A DNA stretch of 47,049 bases from an uncultured Clostridia bacterium (GCA_947649285.1 CANSRB010000006.1:1-47049); one strand, 5' to 3'; shown: positions 1 through 8,855, counted from the stretch's first letter. Translations and numbers: made by a program. Notes: a model not told the origin generated them from the sequence alone.

Positions 1-482
1 AGGGCCGTTTGCGTCGCTGCACTCTGTACAAGGGACTGCATCCCTTGCGCCGCTTGGCGGCTATCCCTGTGCCCTCGCCAGAAATGAAACGGCGAACCGA
101 AGTCACGCCGCCCCTTGAAAATACAAGGTTTTCAGATTTTTCAAAAATACTGTTTTATGACCGCCCGCCGAAGCTTCGGCGGGTATTTTTACCAGGATTT
201 GATTTTTCGTCTGGGCAGGACTGAAAAGGATCAGGCATTAAAGAAAGAGGAATGGCTCTCGAGCTGCGTTCCTCCGGTGTCAGACCGGGGAGGGTCGACA
301 TCAGGGAGGTGTCTCCACTGTCCACCCACCCCCTTTTCTTTGAATGCTCAAAGAAAAGGGGGTGGGGTGCAGGATGCAGAGCCCCGCATTCAGATCATGA
401 TCAGTGGGATAGGGTGGGAACCCTTGGGTATTTCAAGATACCGTTTTTTATGGAACATCCCTGACCGTCCGGGCGGGGAGCC
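1..482. other. Intergenic repeat-like region, no gene seen
   Basis: No convincing gene lies here; the short open frames lack ribosome binding sites and family resemblance. It holds a perfect GC-rich palindrome at 164-183 followed by a T-rich run, and a long hairpin at about 322-370 built on CTTTTCTTTGA and its complement. The block from about 331 to 456 resembles 32211-32340, sharing the hairpin, a GCATTCxGATC stretch and the end TTTTTTATGgAAC-like. It is probably a decayed dispersed intergenic repeat. Confidence 0.55.
164..190 (+). terminator. Palindrome with T-rich tail, candidate terminator
   Basis: CCCGCCGAAG pairs perfectly with CTTCGGCGGG (164-183) and is followed by TATTTTTA. It could end a transcript entering from upstream of the window. 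The tail is interrupted by A, so efficiency is uncertain. Confidence 0.5.
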
Positions 483-511
483 TTGACTTTTGAAGGGGAT
501 TTCGCTACAAT
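483..511 (+). promoter_or_regulatory. Sigma-A type promoter for the acetyltransferase gene
   Basis: TTGACT (483-488) and TACAAT (506-511) are separated by exactly 17 bases. Transcription would begin near 518, giving a leader of about 145 nt before the acetyltransferase start at 663, long enough for the leader ORF and hairpin seen there. Confidence 0.7.
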
Positions 512-563
512 AAGGGCAGATATCTTTTGGTAAAGAACCTGCCCGGAAAGGGGCCGCATACCA

Positions 564-608
564 ATGAAACAAAAAGAACTTCGGAAAAAGCGGGCGGTAG
601 CTGTCTGA
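564..608 (+). CDS. 14-residue leader peptide upstream of the acetyltransferase
   Basis: A short frame encodes MKQKELRKKRAVAV and stops at TGA (606-608). A purine-rich GGAAAGGGG lies about 10 bases before its ATG. The stop codon is directly followed by the 5' arm of a hairpin whose 3' arm covers part of the downstream ribosome binding site. The peptide contains an RKKR cluster, which includes the +X+ type motif known from macrolide-stalled leader peptides. This layout matches leader peptides of inducible cat, erm and ABC-F genes, but stalling is inferred and the inducing drug is unknown. Confidence 0.5.
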   Translation: MKQKELRKKRAVAV

Positions 609-656
609 TCCGTTTCACGATAAAGATCGACTGTAAAAAAAGACTGAAACGGAGGG
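609..656 (+). promoter_or_regulatory. Hairpin sequestering the acetyltransferase ribosome binding site
   Basis: TCCGTTTCA (609-617) pairs perfectly with TGAAACGGA (645-653). The 3' arm includes the first half of the GGAGGG ribosome binding site (651-656) for the gene starting at 663. The 5' arm begins at the base after the leader ORF stop codon. A ribosome held near the end of the leader ORF would cover the 5' arm and free the binding site, the classical translational attenuation layout. The fold was inferred by eye, without energy calculation. Confidence 0.6.
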
Positions 657-662
657 CTTAGA

Positions 663-1316
663 ATGAAGATCCCCAATCCTAATGAGATTTTTCCAAATGA
701 ATATCATACATCCTGCTTTATTAAAAATGTAATCACCGCACCGAATATTTCGGTCGGTGATTATACCTATTATGATGATCCGGCTGACCCGGCCGGATTT
801 GAAAAAAATAACGTGCTGTTTAACTGGCCCGAATTCGGCGACCGCCTGATTATTGGAAAATTCTGCTCGATTGCCTGCGGGACCCAATTTATTATGGGCC
901 CGGCCAACCACCGGATCAGCAGCGTTACGACCTATCCCTTTGCGGTTTTTGGCGGCGAGTGGGCAGAACGGGTCCCTTCCCATCTGTCCCAACTCCCGTT
1001 TAAGGGGGATATTGTCGTCGGGAACGATGTCTGGATCGGGCGGAACAGTGTGATTCTGCCGGGCGTTACTATCGGGGATGGCGCGATCGTAGCGGCGCAT
1101 TCTGTGGTTGCACGGGATGTGGAGCCTTATACGGTTGTGGGCGGGAACCCCGCACGCTTCCTGAAAAAGCGATTCCGGGAAGAGCTGATCCAGCTTTTGC
1201 TGCGGCTCCGATGGTGGGATTTTCCACCGGAAAAGCTGGTAGAAGTCCTTCCCTTGCTCTGTGATACAGACTTGGAGCGGGCAGAGAAAAAATTGGAGAG
1301 CTTTTTGGATTCTTAA
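663..1316 (+). CDS. Vat/CatB-type xenobiotic O-acetyltransferase
   Basis: This 217-residue cytoplasmic protein belongs to the left-handed beta-helix xenobiotic acetyltransferases, which transfer acetyl from acetyl-CoA to streptogramin A (Vat) or chloramphenicol (CatB). Visible are hexapeptide repeats (VVGNDVWIGRNSVILPGVTIGDGAIVAAHSVV region, about 119-147), the conserved NHR with the expected catalytic His83, a TYPF-FGGEW segment, and the GGNPAR ending of the helix. The YPF-x-FG pattern and WWDFP near the C terminus resemble Vat more than CatB. Length fits the family. It has its own promoter, leader ORF and a hairpin over its GGAGGG binding site. The real substrate is unproven and a housekeeping acetyltransferase remains possible. 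Confidence 0.85.
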   Translation: MKIPNPNEIFPNEYHTSCFIKNVITAPNISVGDYTYYDDPADPAGFEKNNVLFNWPEFGDRLIIGKFCSIACGTQFIMGPANHRISSVTTYPFAVFGGEWAERVPSHLSQLPFKGDIVVGNDVWIGRNSVILPGVTIGDGAIVAAHSVVARDVEPYTVVGGNPARFLKKRFREELIQLLLRLRWWDFPPEKLVEVLPLLCDTDLERAEKKLESFLDS

Positions 1317-1446
1317 ACCTGGATCCTGCTTTCGCTGATCCGGCAGGTAGGAGGAGAGGCCCGGTATCCGGCGTTTTTAGGCGGGCTGCCGGAAAAACAC
1401 AAGAGCAATTTTCAGAGAATTTTTTCGGAAAATTTTCCATAGGAAC

Positions 1447-1475
1447 TTGTTTTTGTTGGGAAATGGCGGTATTAT
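1447..1475 (+). promoter_or_regulatory. Sigma-A type promoter for the Hsp70-fold gene
   Basis: TTGTTT (1447-1452) and TATTAT (1470-1475) are 17 bases apart and lie about 80 bases before the start at 1556. Confidence 0.5.
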
Positions 1476-1555
1476 ATATGATAAGGTTTTTTTGAAACCC
1501 TGATAATGACCCTTTCAACCAGCGGGAAAATGATTCATAAGAGTGGAGATAGGCT

Positions 1556-4435
1556 ATGAATACAAAAAGAGTGACCATAGTGGGTATTCAGGAAGATGAA
1601 CTTGTGCGGGAGGCCGCTGTGCTTCGGCAAAAGCGGATCGACGGCGCTATAGACAGCTTGAATGAGGATTTGCAGGCTGTGCTGCAGTATATGTATCTCA
1701 AGGTATCTGAGCAGAGCTGGATCCCGATGGAGGGGGGCGTGTTCTTTGAGCCTTCCGTGATGTCGGTATTTCCGGATCCTGCGGTATATCCCATTGGCCA
1801 CTGCTCGATCAGCAGACCTTATGAACCCGCTTCTTTTCAGGGGCGCTTCGGCCCCTACGAAGGGCAGCTGATGACCCCTCAGGAGCTGAAGCTGGCATTT
1901 GGAAAAAACCCCGCTTTCTGTCAGGAATACCTTGGGGTTCCGGCCGAGGAGGTCTGCTTTACGTGTGGGGATCCGCCTTTGCCCTACAGCCTTCTGACCG
2001 GGGAGTCCAAACGGTGGAAGTCCTTTTCCAAAGGGGAAAGCTATCATGTTCCGATATCCCGGCTATGTACCAATAATTCCTCGGTATACACCAATATGCA
2101 GATTCTGTTTTTATGGCTGACCTACCGGTTAATTCCCAGGGAGCTTTCGCCCCAGCTGTCGAAGGCTTTTCAAAGGCTTTGTGAGCTGATGAAATGCAAC
2201 CGGGAATATTATACTTATGGAGATAACCATATCGAGCTGAATCGGGAAAAAATAAAGGAGGACGCTATGGAAGGAAAATTTCAGCTTTTGCAGGAGAACG
2301 GCCAGGAGCCTGTCCCGGAACAGAGCGCTCTGCCCCGCGAGCCGGAAGCAGCTCCCCGCACACTTTCGGAGGAGGGCCGGAAGGCTTTGATTGCCCGGCT
2401 GCTGGACTGTGACAAGGTTCGCTGCGACATCGAAAAATATGACGAAAAAATTCTCTCTGACCCCAACCGGGGCCACTGGGATCTCTGGGACGAACCGGAC
2501 ACCTCTGCGTTGTATACCGTCAAGCTGGCGGATGGGCTGATCGCCCGCTCCCCGGCTGCCGATATTAAATATGACGGCGTGGTGGGTATCGATTTCGGCA
2601 CCAAAAGCACCGTGGTGGTTTATCAGGAGAATACGGAGCACGTTCTGCCCATGCGTATCGGGACCGGGCATATCTCCGAGCGGGTAGAGTCCAAGCACTA
2701 TGAAAACCCAACCGTGATGGAGCTTTTGGATCTGGAACGCTTTATGACCCGCTATCTGGCCTGCGAGGGGCGTCCGGATACCCGATGGGAAGATTTGATG
2801 ATCTCTCACACCGCTAATGACAGTATGTTGGCCAGCACCAGCGAGGAGTATTATTCCTTCTTTAATGAGCTCAAACAATGGGCGGGCGACCGGCGCCGGC
2901 AGATCCGGCTGAAGGATAAAAAAGGCAAAGATATTCTGCTCCCCTCCTTCCTGGATATCCCGCAGGGGGACTTTAACCCGATCGAGATCTATGCTTACTA
3001 TATCGGGCTGTATATCAACAATATGCACAACGGCATTTATCTGGATTATTTCCTTTCCTTCCCCGTTACCTATGAAAATGCGGTGCGCACCAAAATTTTG
3101 GAGAGCTTTGAACGGGGCCTGAAAAAATCCCTTCCGGTGTCCGTACTGGAGAATGAGTCCATTATGGAGCGGTTCCGGGTTTCCAGCACCATCAGCGAGC
3201 CCGCCGCTTATGCGATCTGCGCGTTGGAGCAGAGCTATCCGGACCTTGATGAGCAGGAGAAGGTTTATTATGGTATTTTCGACTTCGGCGGCGGTACGAC
3301 CGACTTCGATTACGGTATCTGGCGGGAGTCGGATCCAGCCGAGCGGAAATATGACTATGTGCTGGAATGCTTCGGCGCTGGCGGCGACCAGTACCTGGGC
3401 GGCGAGAGCCTTCTGGAGCTGCTGGCTTTTGAAGTATTTACAGAAAACCAGGATGTGCTGAGGGACGCGCGCATCTCCTTTGTGCTGCCTCCGGAGTGCA
3501 AGCGTTTCCCAGGCTGTGAAATGCTTTTGAGCGAATCCCAGGAAGCCAAGCTGAACAGCCGCCAGCTGATGGAGGTTCTGCGCCCCTATTGGGAGCAGCG
3601 GGAGGGGTATCTGGAGGCATTCCAGAATGATGTCATCCAGCTTTCTCTGTTCAACAAAGAGGGGCAGGAACAAAAGGATTTCTCCCTGAAAATCTCTGCC
3701 GAGCGGATCAACGAGATTCTCAAGGAGCGGATCGGCAAGGGAATCCGCAATTTCTTTGAGGGACTGAGAGCCGCTTTCTTCCAGGATGCACGTGAAGAAA
3801 TCGAACAGATTGATATTTTCCTGGCCGGTAATTCCAGCCGTTCTTCGCTGGTGATGGATCTGTTCGACGAATATACCGCGCTTTATGCCAAGGATCTGGC
3901 AGGGCAGGGGAAAACCCTCTCCTTCCAGGTGCATCGTCCCTTGGGCTTCGATGTCCCGAGCGAGGACCGGGATTTCTCCTTCATCACCCGCCCCAACGGG
4001 AAGACCGGCGTAGCCTTCGGGCTGATTGAGGGCCGTCCCGGCGGCCGGATTAAGCTGGTGCTGCCGGACCTACCCAAGAATATGGACGGACGGGATACCG
4101 AAATCAAGTTCAAGTATTTCATTGGATACAAAAAGAAAAACTGCTTCCGGATCATCTCAGACCGGGACGTTCCTTATGGAAACTGGATCGAGCTGTACGA
4201 TGCTTCCCAGCAGGATTTCACCATCTACTATACCAGTCTGCCCGAGGCCCTGACCGGCCAGATGAGCATTCTGGATGTAAGCAAGAAAAATTGCCGCCTG
4301 GCAAAAACCTATCGTGATGCCAGCATCTATTACCGTCCGGTAGCGCCCACGGTGATCGAATATGTGGTGGCCAAGGCCGATGAGCTGGCCAGCGGCGAAT
4401 ATCTGGAGGATATCGTCCAGATTGAGCTGACCTGA
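1556..4435 (+). CDS. Large Hsp70/actin-fold ATPase-like protein
   Basis: A 959-residue soluble protein with an Hsp70/actin-type ATPase core in its middle and C-terminal half. The phosphate-1 loop is VGIDFGTKST near residues 343-352, the phosphate-2 loop is IFDFGGGTTDFD near 573-584, and an adenosine-type motif FLAGNSSRSS lies near 755-764. About 340 residues precede the ATPase core, which classical DnaK lacks, and there is no recognisable DnaK substrate-binding domain or EEVD-type tail. The start has a GGAGAT binding site. It stands alone, between its own promoter and a strong terminator, and not next to grpE or dnaJ. I recognise the fold but not a named family; client and function are unknown. 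Confidence 0.8.
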   Translation: MNTKRVTIVGIQEDELVREAAVLRQKRIDGAIDSLNEDLQAVLQYMYLKVSEQSWIPMEGGVFFEPSVMSVFPDPAVYPIGHCSISRPYEPASFQGRFGPYEGQLMTPQELKLAFGKNPAFCQEYLGVPAEEVCFTCGDPPLPYSLLTGESKRWKSFSKGESYHVPISRLCTNNSSVYTNMQILFLWLTYRLIPRELSPQLSKAFQRLCELMKCNREYYTYGDNHIELNREKIKEDAMEGKFQLLQENGQEPVPEQSALPREPEAAPRTLSEEGRKALIARLLDCDKVRCDIEKYDEKILSDPNRGHWDLWDEPDTSALYTVKLADGLIARSPAADIKYDGVVGIDFGTKSTVVVYQENTEHVLPMRIGTGHISERVESKHYENPTVMELLDLERFMTRYLACEGRPDTRWEDLMISHTANDSMLASTSEEYYSFFNELKQWAGDRRRQIRLKDKKGKDILLPSFLDIPQGDFNPIEIYAYYIGLYINNMHNGIYLDYFLSFPVTYENAVRTKILESFERGLKKSLPVSVLENESIMERFRVSSTISEPAAYAICALEQSYPDLDEQEKVYYGIFDFGGGTTDFDYGIWRESDPAERKYDYVLECFGAGGDQYLGGESLLELLAFEVFTENQDVLRDARISFVLPPECKRFPGCEMLLSESQEAKLNSRQLMEVLRPYWEQREGYLEAFQNDVIQLSLFNKEGQEQKDFSLKISAERINEILKERIGKGIRNFFEGLRAAFFQDAREEIEQIDIFLAGNSSRSSLVMDLFDEYTALYAKDLAGQGKTLSFQVHRPLGFDVPSEDRDFSFITRPNGKTGVAFGLIEGRPGGRIKLVLPDLPKNMDGRDTEIKFKYFIGYKKKNCFRIISDRDVPYGNWIELYDASQQDFTIYYTSLPEALTGQMSILDVSKKNCRLAKTYRDASIYYRPVAPTVIEYVVAKADELASGEYLEDIVQIELT

Positions 4436-4445
4436 TCGAGATCAA

Positions 4446-4482
4446 CAATAAACCCCCGGAGAAAATCTCCGGGGGTTTATTG
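4446..4482. terminator. Strong bidirectional terminator
   Basis: Two perfect 17-base arms starting CAATAAACCCCC close a 3-base loop just after the 959-aa gene. The A-rich and T-rich outer parts make it work in either direction. It ends the Hsp70-fold transcript. Confidence 0.85.
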
Positions 4483-4559
4483 ATTTACTCCCTTTTCGGA
4501 AAAGTGTTCCCGAAAGAATCAAGCAATTTCCCAATTTTGCAAATCCGATTTCTCAGCCG

Positions 4560-4730
4560 TATAAACAAGTGTTTATACTTATTATTCAGTAATGGTCAAA
4601 TAATATTACTTCCGAACTGAAAGGTCGGAAGTAATATCTGCCATGTTTTGCGGTTGCCGCCGGTTACGGCAGCGAGCAAAACGGCTCAAATCAAATGTAT
4701 TATTTCCGAATTTTTAATTCGGAAATAATA
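4560..4730. repeat. Multi-hairpin palindromic element
   Basis: Several perfect hairpins stand side by side: TATAAACA/TGTTTATA (4560-4577), a 13-bp stem starting ATATTACTTCCGA (4603-4637), a GTTTTGC/GCAAAAC stem with an inner GCCG/CGGC stem (4645-4682), and a 15-bp stem starting TATTATTTCCGAA (4698-4730). The architecture of several arms in a row resembles the other cloverleaf-like repeats in this window, though the sequence differs. It forms the 3' end of the remnant gene on the minus strand. Confidence 0.6.
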
Positions 4731-5040
4731 AAATGTTTTTCCACCCTTTTTTTCTGTGATTATTCCAATCTTCTTCTATAGAATTCTTCACATTTTGGGC
4801 ATCAAAAAAATTATTTCCTCGTTTTTGACAAAGTTCAGCCAGTAATTCAGCGCTGATATCAAGATATATTACCACATCACAATCTACAATAATTGCAGTG
4901 AACAATGGATGCCCGACTTTTACCGATATTTTCTCATAGACCAGCTTATCAATAAAGTCACCAATTTCATGCGTCCATGGTTTTTGGTTAATAAATTCTG
5001 CTTCCTCCTTGGTTAATTGCGGCCATAATTGGTCGTCCAA
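4714..5040 (-). CDS. Hypothetical protein, probably a truncated gene remnant
   Basis: A 108-residue frame with an apparent TTG start and no ribosome binding site. The frame stays open upstream of the TTG without a Met and keeps protein-like sequence (DKSTPFSKYCVDLDD) up to about 5078, two bases from the GH92 stop, as if the 5' end of a longer gene had been lost there. Its last codons and stop lie inside the arm and loop of a hairpin element. It is AT-rich compared with its neighbours. I recognise no family. It is either a decayed remnant or a small gene of foreign origin; expression is doubtful. Confidence 0.4.
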   Translation of the reverse strand: MDDQLWPQLTKEEAEFINQKPWTHEIGDFIDKLVYEKISVKVGHPLFTAIIVDCDVVIYLDISAELLAELCQKRGNNFFDAQNVKNSIEEDWNNHRKKGWKNILLFPN

Positions 5041-5080
5041 ATCTACACAATATTTCGAAAAGGGAGTTGATTTATCAGGA

Positions 5081-7213
5081 TTAAGCGAACAATTCCTTGT
5101 TCGGGCGCTCGCCCATTTCCAGGGTGAGGGTTCCGCCGTTCATCATGTCGGCATGGGTGAAGTAAGCGCCCTCCAGCGGCTTGCCGTCGATCTCAGCCGA
5201 CTGGATATACTTCGCCCGGCCGGAAGCGCCTTCTGCACAAACCGTAAAGGTTTTGCCGTTGGGCATGGTGATCTCAATCCGGTCAAAGAGAGGGCTGCCG
5301 AGGTCGTAACGGTCGGTACCCGGGCAGACCGGGTAGAAGCCCATTGCCGAGAAAACCAGCCAGGAGCACATTGCGCCGCCGTCTTCATCACCACAGATGC
5401 CGAGCGGGGAATTCGGGAACCAGAGGTCGATAATCTCCCGTACCTTGCGTTGGGTCTTGTATGCCTGTCCGCAATAATTATACAGGTAGGGGATATGGAA
5501 GCTCGGTTCATTGCCCATGCAGAATTGCCCCATCAGCCCGGTGGCATCCGGGTACTGCATCAGGAAGGTGGATTTCAGCACACCGTCGTACTGCTCCACA
5601 AAGAGGTTGTCCAGTTTAGCGGCAAAGGCGTTTTTTCCGCCATGCATCTGGATCAGGCCGGGAAGATCGTGCTGGACATGGAAATTATAAATGTAGGCGT
5701 TATTTTCGGCGAAGTATTTCCGCCCGCCCTGTCCGCCGCAGAATTTCGGGTTATAGGACTGGGTAAAGCTGCCGTCCGCCTTACGGGGATGGACAAAACC
5801 GGTTTCCGCATTGTAGACGTTTTTATAATTTTCCGAACGGCGCAGGAAGTATTCTGCCTCTTCCTTTTTACCCAGGGCCAGGGCCAGCTGGGCAACGCAC
5901 CAGTCGTCGTAGGAATGCTCCATGGTGACAGCAACGGACTGCCGGTTTTCGAATTCATGCACATCCGGGCTGGTTTCCTCCTCGTCCTCTTCCAGGCCGG
6001 GGAAGAAGCCTTTTTCATAATAGCACTGGGTCAGTGCTTCGGCTTCGCCGTCCCTCCAGGGGAGCATGGTGCGGCGGGTAGCGTTTTTATACGCCGCCTC
6101 GTAGGCCAGCTCCAAGTCAAAGGGGAACCCTTTCGCCAATGCGTCCGCATATAGGGAAACCGTATGATGCCCCAGCATACAGGGGACATTCCCGCCCAGA
6201 TAGGGGAAGCGGGGCAGCCAGCCGCTTTGCTGGTACATCCGGAGGTAGGAAGCCAGCGTATCAGCATGGGCTTTCGGTTCCAGGATCATCTGGAGGGGGT
6301 GCATCCCGCGGTAGGTATCCCAGATCCCGTCGTCACAGTAATATTCATGCCCGTTGTCCGCATGGACCGCGCCGTCGAACCCAATGTATTCGCCGTTTAC
6401 ACTGTAGTTGTGCATCCGGCCCACCGCCCGGTAAACCGAGGTGTAAAAGACAGTTTTCCGGTCTTCACTGCCGCCGGTGACCCGGACCTTGCCTAAAATC
6501 TCGTTCCAGACAGCTTGGCAGTCCGCCTTGACGGATTCATAAGTCTTGGAACCGATCTGTTTATTTTCCCAGCATTTTTCACAGCTTTCGAAGCCAAGGG
6601 CCGAAATGACAAACCGGACGGTTACTTTGGGGGAAACGGCTTTGAAGCGGATGATCTTCCCATCATCCAGGTTGGCCGGGTTGTAAAATTGCGGCAGCTT
6701 CCGTTCTGCTGCCTCGGCATCCCCTGCGCCGTCCAGCACCAGCAGGGTGGAAATAGTACTGTTCCGTCCGTCTGACGCTGAAGCAAACAGCCGGTTCCCG
6801 TCCAGCTTAATTTCCCCTTCCCGGACATAGAAGGTGACATATCCGTCGTCCGTCTGTGGGAAGTCAAATTCCAGTACGCCGAAATTTTCCATTGCGGTGT
6901 GGCGTTCCTGGATATTGCTGTCTTCCAGCAGGACTTCATAGTAATGGGGCCGGGCGGTTTCCAGATCGTGATCGAACACGCTTGCATTTTCATAAAAGTC
7001 AAAGCTGCCTGTCCGGTTGGGCATCACAATCGCGCAGCCAGCCTGGAACCCGTAAATTTTATCCGAAAGATAACGGTCTTTCATCCCGGGCAGGAAAACC
7101 GGTGCCAGCAGCGCGGATCCATGCGGTGATTGGACAGTGGGGGAAGTGGAGGTCAGCAGATGGCCGATCGTCCCGATGTTGGTGTTGACATACTGAGTGT
7201 AATCCTGGTACAT
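5081..7213 (-). CDS. GH92 family alpha-mannosidase
   Basis: A 710-residue glycoside hydrolase of family 92, whose members remove alpha-mannose (typically 1,2-linked) from glycans by an inverting, calcium-dependent mechanism. The N-terminal beta-sandwich begins YVNTNIGT. The C-terminal barrel carries GNEPSFHIPYLYNY, whose Glu569 fits the family's catalytic acid, and GDEDGGAMCSW with the conserved Asp residues near 608, followed by FSAMGFYPVCPG. The Met at 7213 is chosen because AGGAGAGG lies 7-8 bases before it; a longer frame to 7330 has no such site. No signal peptide is visible, so it probably acts inside the cell on imported mannosides. It stands alone; no transporter is adjacent. Confidence 0.88.
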   Translation of the reverse strand: MYQDYTQYVNTNIGTIGHLLTSTSPTVQSPHGSALLAPVFLPGMKDRYLSDKIYGFQAGCAIVMPNRTGSFDFYENASVFDHDLETARPHYYEVLLEDSNIQERHTAMENFGVLEFDFPQTDDGYVTFYVREGEIKLDGNRLFASASDGRNSTISTLLVLDGAGDAEAAERKLPQFYNPANLDDGKIIRFKAVSPKVTVRFVISALGFESCEKCWENKQIGSKTYESVKADCQAVWNEILGKVRVTGGSEDRKTVFYTSVYRAVGRMHNYSVNGEYIGFDGAVHADNGHEYYCDDGIWDTYRGMHPLQMILEPKAHADTLASYLRMYQQSGWLPRFPYLGGNVPCMLGHHTVSLYADALAKGFPFDLELAYEAAYKNATRRTMLPWRDGEAEALTQCYYEKGFFPGLEEDEEETSPDVHEFENRQSVAVTMEHSYDDWCVAQLALALGKKEEAEYFLRRSENYKNVYNAETGFVHPRKADGSFTQSYNPKFCGGQGGRKYFAENNAYIYNFHVQHDLPGLIQMHGGKNAFAAKLDNLFVEQYDGVLKSTFLMQYPDATGLMGQFCMGNEPSFHIPYLYNYCGQAYKTQRKVREIIDLWFPNSPLGICGDEDGGAMCSWLVFSAMGFYPVCPGTDRYDLGSPLFDRIEITMPNGKTFTVCAEGASGRAKYIQSAEIDGKPLEGAYFTHADMMNGGTLTLEMGERPNKELFA

Positions 7214-7488
7214 AAAAAGTCCTCTCCTGGGGTTCCTGCCCCTTGCCGGGGATTCCGGCAAAAATTGAAATTTGAAAAAAACTGCAAATATTGCCATGAG
7301 TTTTCTTTCCCTCTCATCATATAACAACAACAGACGAAAGTAAATGCCTCATGGGAAAAAGAATCTTGAAACATACGCCAAATTTTGCCGGGGACTTTTA
7401 GTCAGGAAGCACAAGGAGCGTGGAATCATTTTCCAACTGCTTCGTATACTTTTTCTCAAGAAAAAGGCTTTTATTTTACCATTCAATA

Positions 7489-7497
7489 TGCTATACT
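7489..7497 (+). promoter_or_regulatory. Extended -10 promoter for murA
   Basis: TGCTATACT gives a TGn-TATACT extended -10 (7489-7497) about 30 bases before the TTG start of murA. No good -35 is seen, as is common for extended -10 promoters. Confidence 0.45.
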
Positions 7498-7527
7498 ATG
7501 TACGAAACTCATAAAGGGGAGAACTAT

Positions 7528-8811
7528 TTGGAAAAGTATGTTATCCATGGCGGCAACCGTCTTCGCGGGGAAGTAGCCATCAGCGGCGCAAAAAATGCAG
7601 CTGTTGCCATCCTTCCCGCTACGATTCTTGCCAAAGGGCCATGCCTGATTGAAAATATACCGAACATCAGCGATGTTTCGATTATGATAAAAATTCTCAG
7701 TGAAATCGGCGCAAAAATCCGCGTTATCAATAAAAATACCTATGAAATTGACACTTCCCGGATCTCAATCCCTGAGATCCCCTATGATATGGCCCGGCAT
7801 ATGCGGGCATCCAGCTATTTTCTTGGCGCGCTGCTGGGGCGGTTCCACCGCTCCAAGGTATCGCTGCCGGGTGGGTGCGACTTTGGCGTCCGCCCGATTG
7901 ACCAGCATTTGAAATGTTTTGCCGCGATGGGCGCTACCTCTACTGTGGAATCTGGTATGATCGCGCTGAGTGCGGAGAAGCTGACCGGCGCGCATATCTA
8001 CTTCGATGTGGTGACGGTCGGCGGGACCATCAACGCGCTGCTGGCCGCTGTTCTGGCGGAAGGGCAGACAATTATTGAAAACGCCGCCAAAGAGCCGCAT
8101 ATCGTCGATTTGGCCAACTTTCTGAATTCCATGGGCGCGGATATTATGGGCGCCGGTACCGATGTCATCAAGATCCGCGGGGTCAAGGAGCTGCATTCCA
8201 CCAGCTATTCGATCATCCCGGACCAGATCGAAGCGGGCACCTATATGGTCGCCGCGGCGGTAACACGCGGGGATGTCCTGATTAAAAACGTCATCCCGAA
8301 GCATTTGGAATCCATTACCTCCAAGCTGAAAAAGATCGGCGTCACGGTAATGGAATTTGACGATTCCATCCGGGTGATTGGGGACCGTCCTTATCGGAAA
8401 GATAATGTGAAAACGATGCCGCATCCGGGCTTCCCGACGGATATGCAGCCCCAGATCTGCGTGTTGCTCTGTTTGTCGGACGGGACCAGTATTGTGACCG
8501 AAGGCGTATGGGACAACCGTTTTAAATATGTGGAGGAGCTGACCCGGATGGGGGCCCAGATCTCGGTAGAAGGCCGGATTGCCATCATTGAGGGGCAAGG
8601 CCACTTGATTGCCGCCCCGGTTAAAGCAACCGATCTGCGGGCGGGCGCGGCGTTGATTATTGCCGCCCTAGCTGCGGAAGGCGTGAGTGAAATTGAGGAT
8701 ATCCGCCATGTGGAGCGCGGATATGACAATATTGAAGGCAAGCTCCGGGCGCTGGGGGCGGATATCCGGAAAATTTCCAAACCGGACAGCCCGCTGCAGC
8801 AGGTGCTGTAG
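7528..8811 (+). CDS. UDP-N-acetylglucosamine 1-carboxyvinyltransferase MurA
   Basis: MurA transfers enolpyruvate from PEP to UDP-GlcNAc, the first committed step of peptidoglycan synthesis in the cytoplasm. The 427-residue product has the N-terminal GGNRLRGEVAISGAKNAA segment with the substrate-binding Lys-Asn pair, and PGGCDFGVRPIDQHL with the PEP-binding Cys117, the residue alkylated by fosfomycin. The TTG at 7528 follows AAAGGGGAG by six bases and gives the usual MEKYVIHGG start; an ATG at 7498 would add ten residues. It is the first gene of a codirectional murA-yycJ-rlmH group. Firmicutes often carry two MurA paralogues; whether this is MurA1 or MurA2 cannot be told here. Confidence 0.95.
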   Translation: MEKYVIHGGNRLRGEVAISGAKNAAVAILPATILAKGPCLIENIPNISDVSIMIKILSEIGAKIRVINKNTYEIDTSRISIPEIPYDMARHMRASSYFLGALLGRFHRSKVSLPGGCDFGVRPIDQHLKCFAAMGATSTVESGMIALSAEKLTGAHIYFDVVTVGGTINALLAAVLAEGQTIIENAAKEPHIVDLANFLNSMGADIMGAGTDVIKIRGVKELHSTSYSIIPDQIEAGTYMVAAAVTRGDVLIKNVIPKHLESITSKLKKIGVTVMEFDDSIRVIGDRPYRKDNVKTMPHPGFPTDMQPQICVLLCLSDGTSIVTEGVWDNRFKYVEELTRMGAQISVEGRIAIIEGQGHLIAAPVKATDLRAGAALIIAALAAEGVSEIEDIRHVERGYDNIEGKLRALGADIRKISKPDSPLQQVL

Positions 8812-8855
8812 CTTTTCCTGATAACATCCTGATTTTTCCTGTCCTAGACAGGCTC

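Noticed and set aside
2129..3934. 601-codon open frame on the minus strand
   Set aside because: It is the mirror frame of the Hsp70-fold gene, without a ribosome binding site or any protein-family pattern.
5009..6154. 381-codon plus-strand frame
   Set aside because: Antisense to the GH92 gene, which has clear catalytic motifs.
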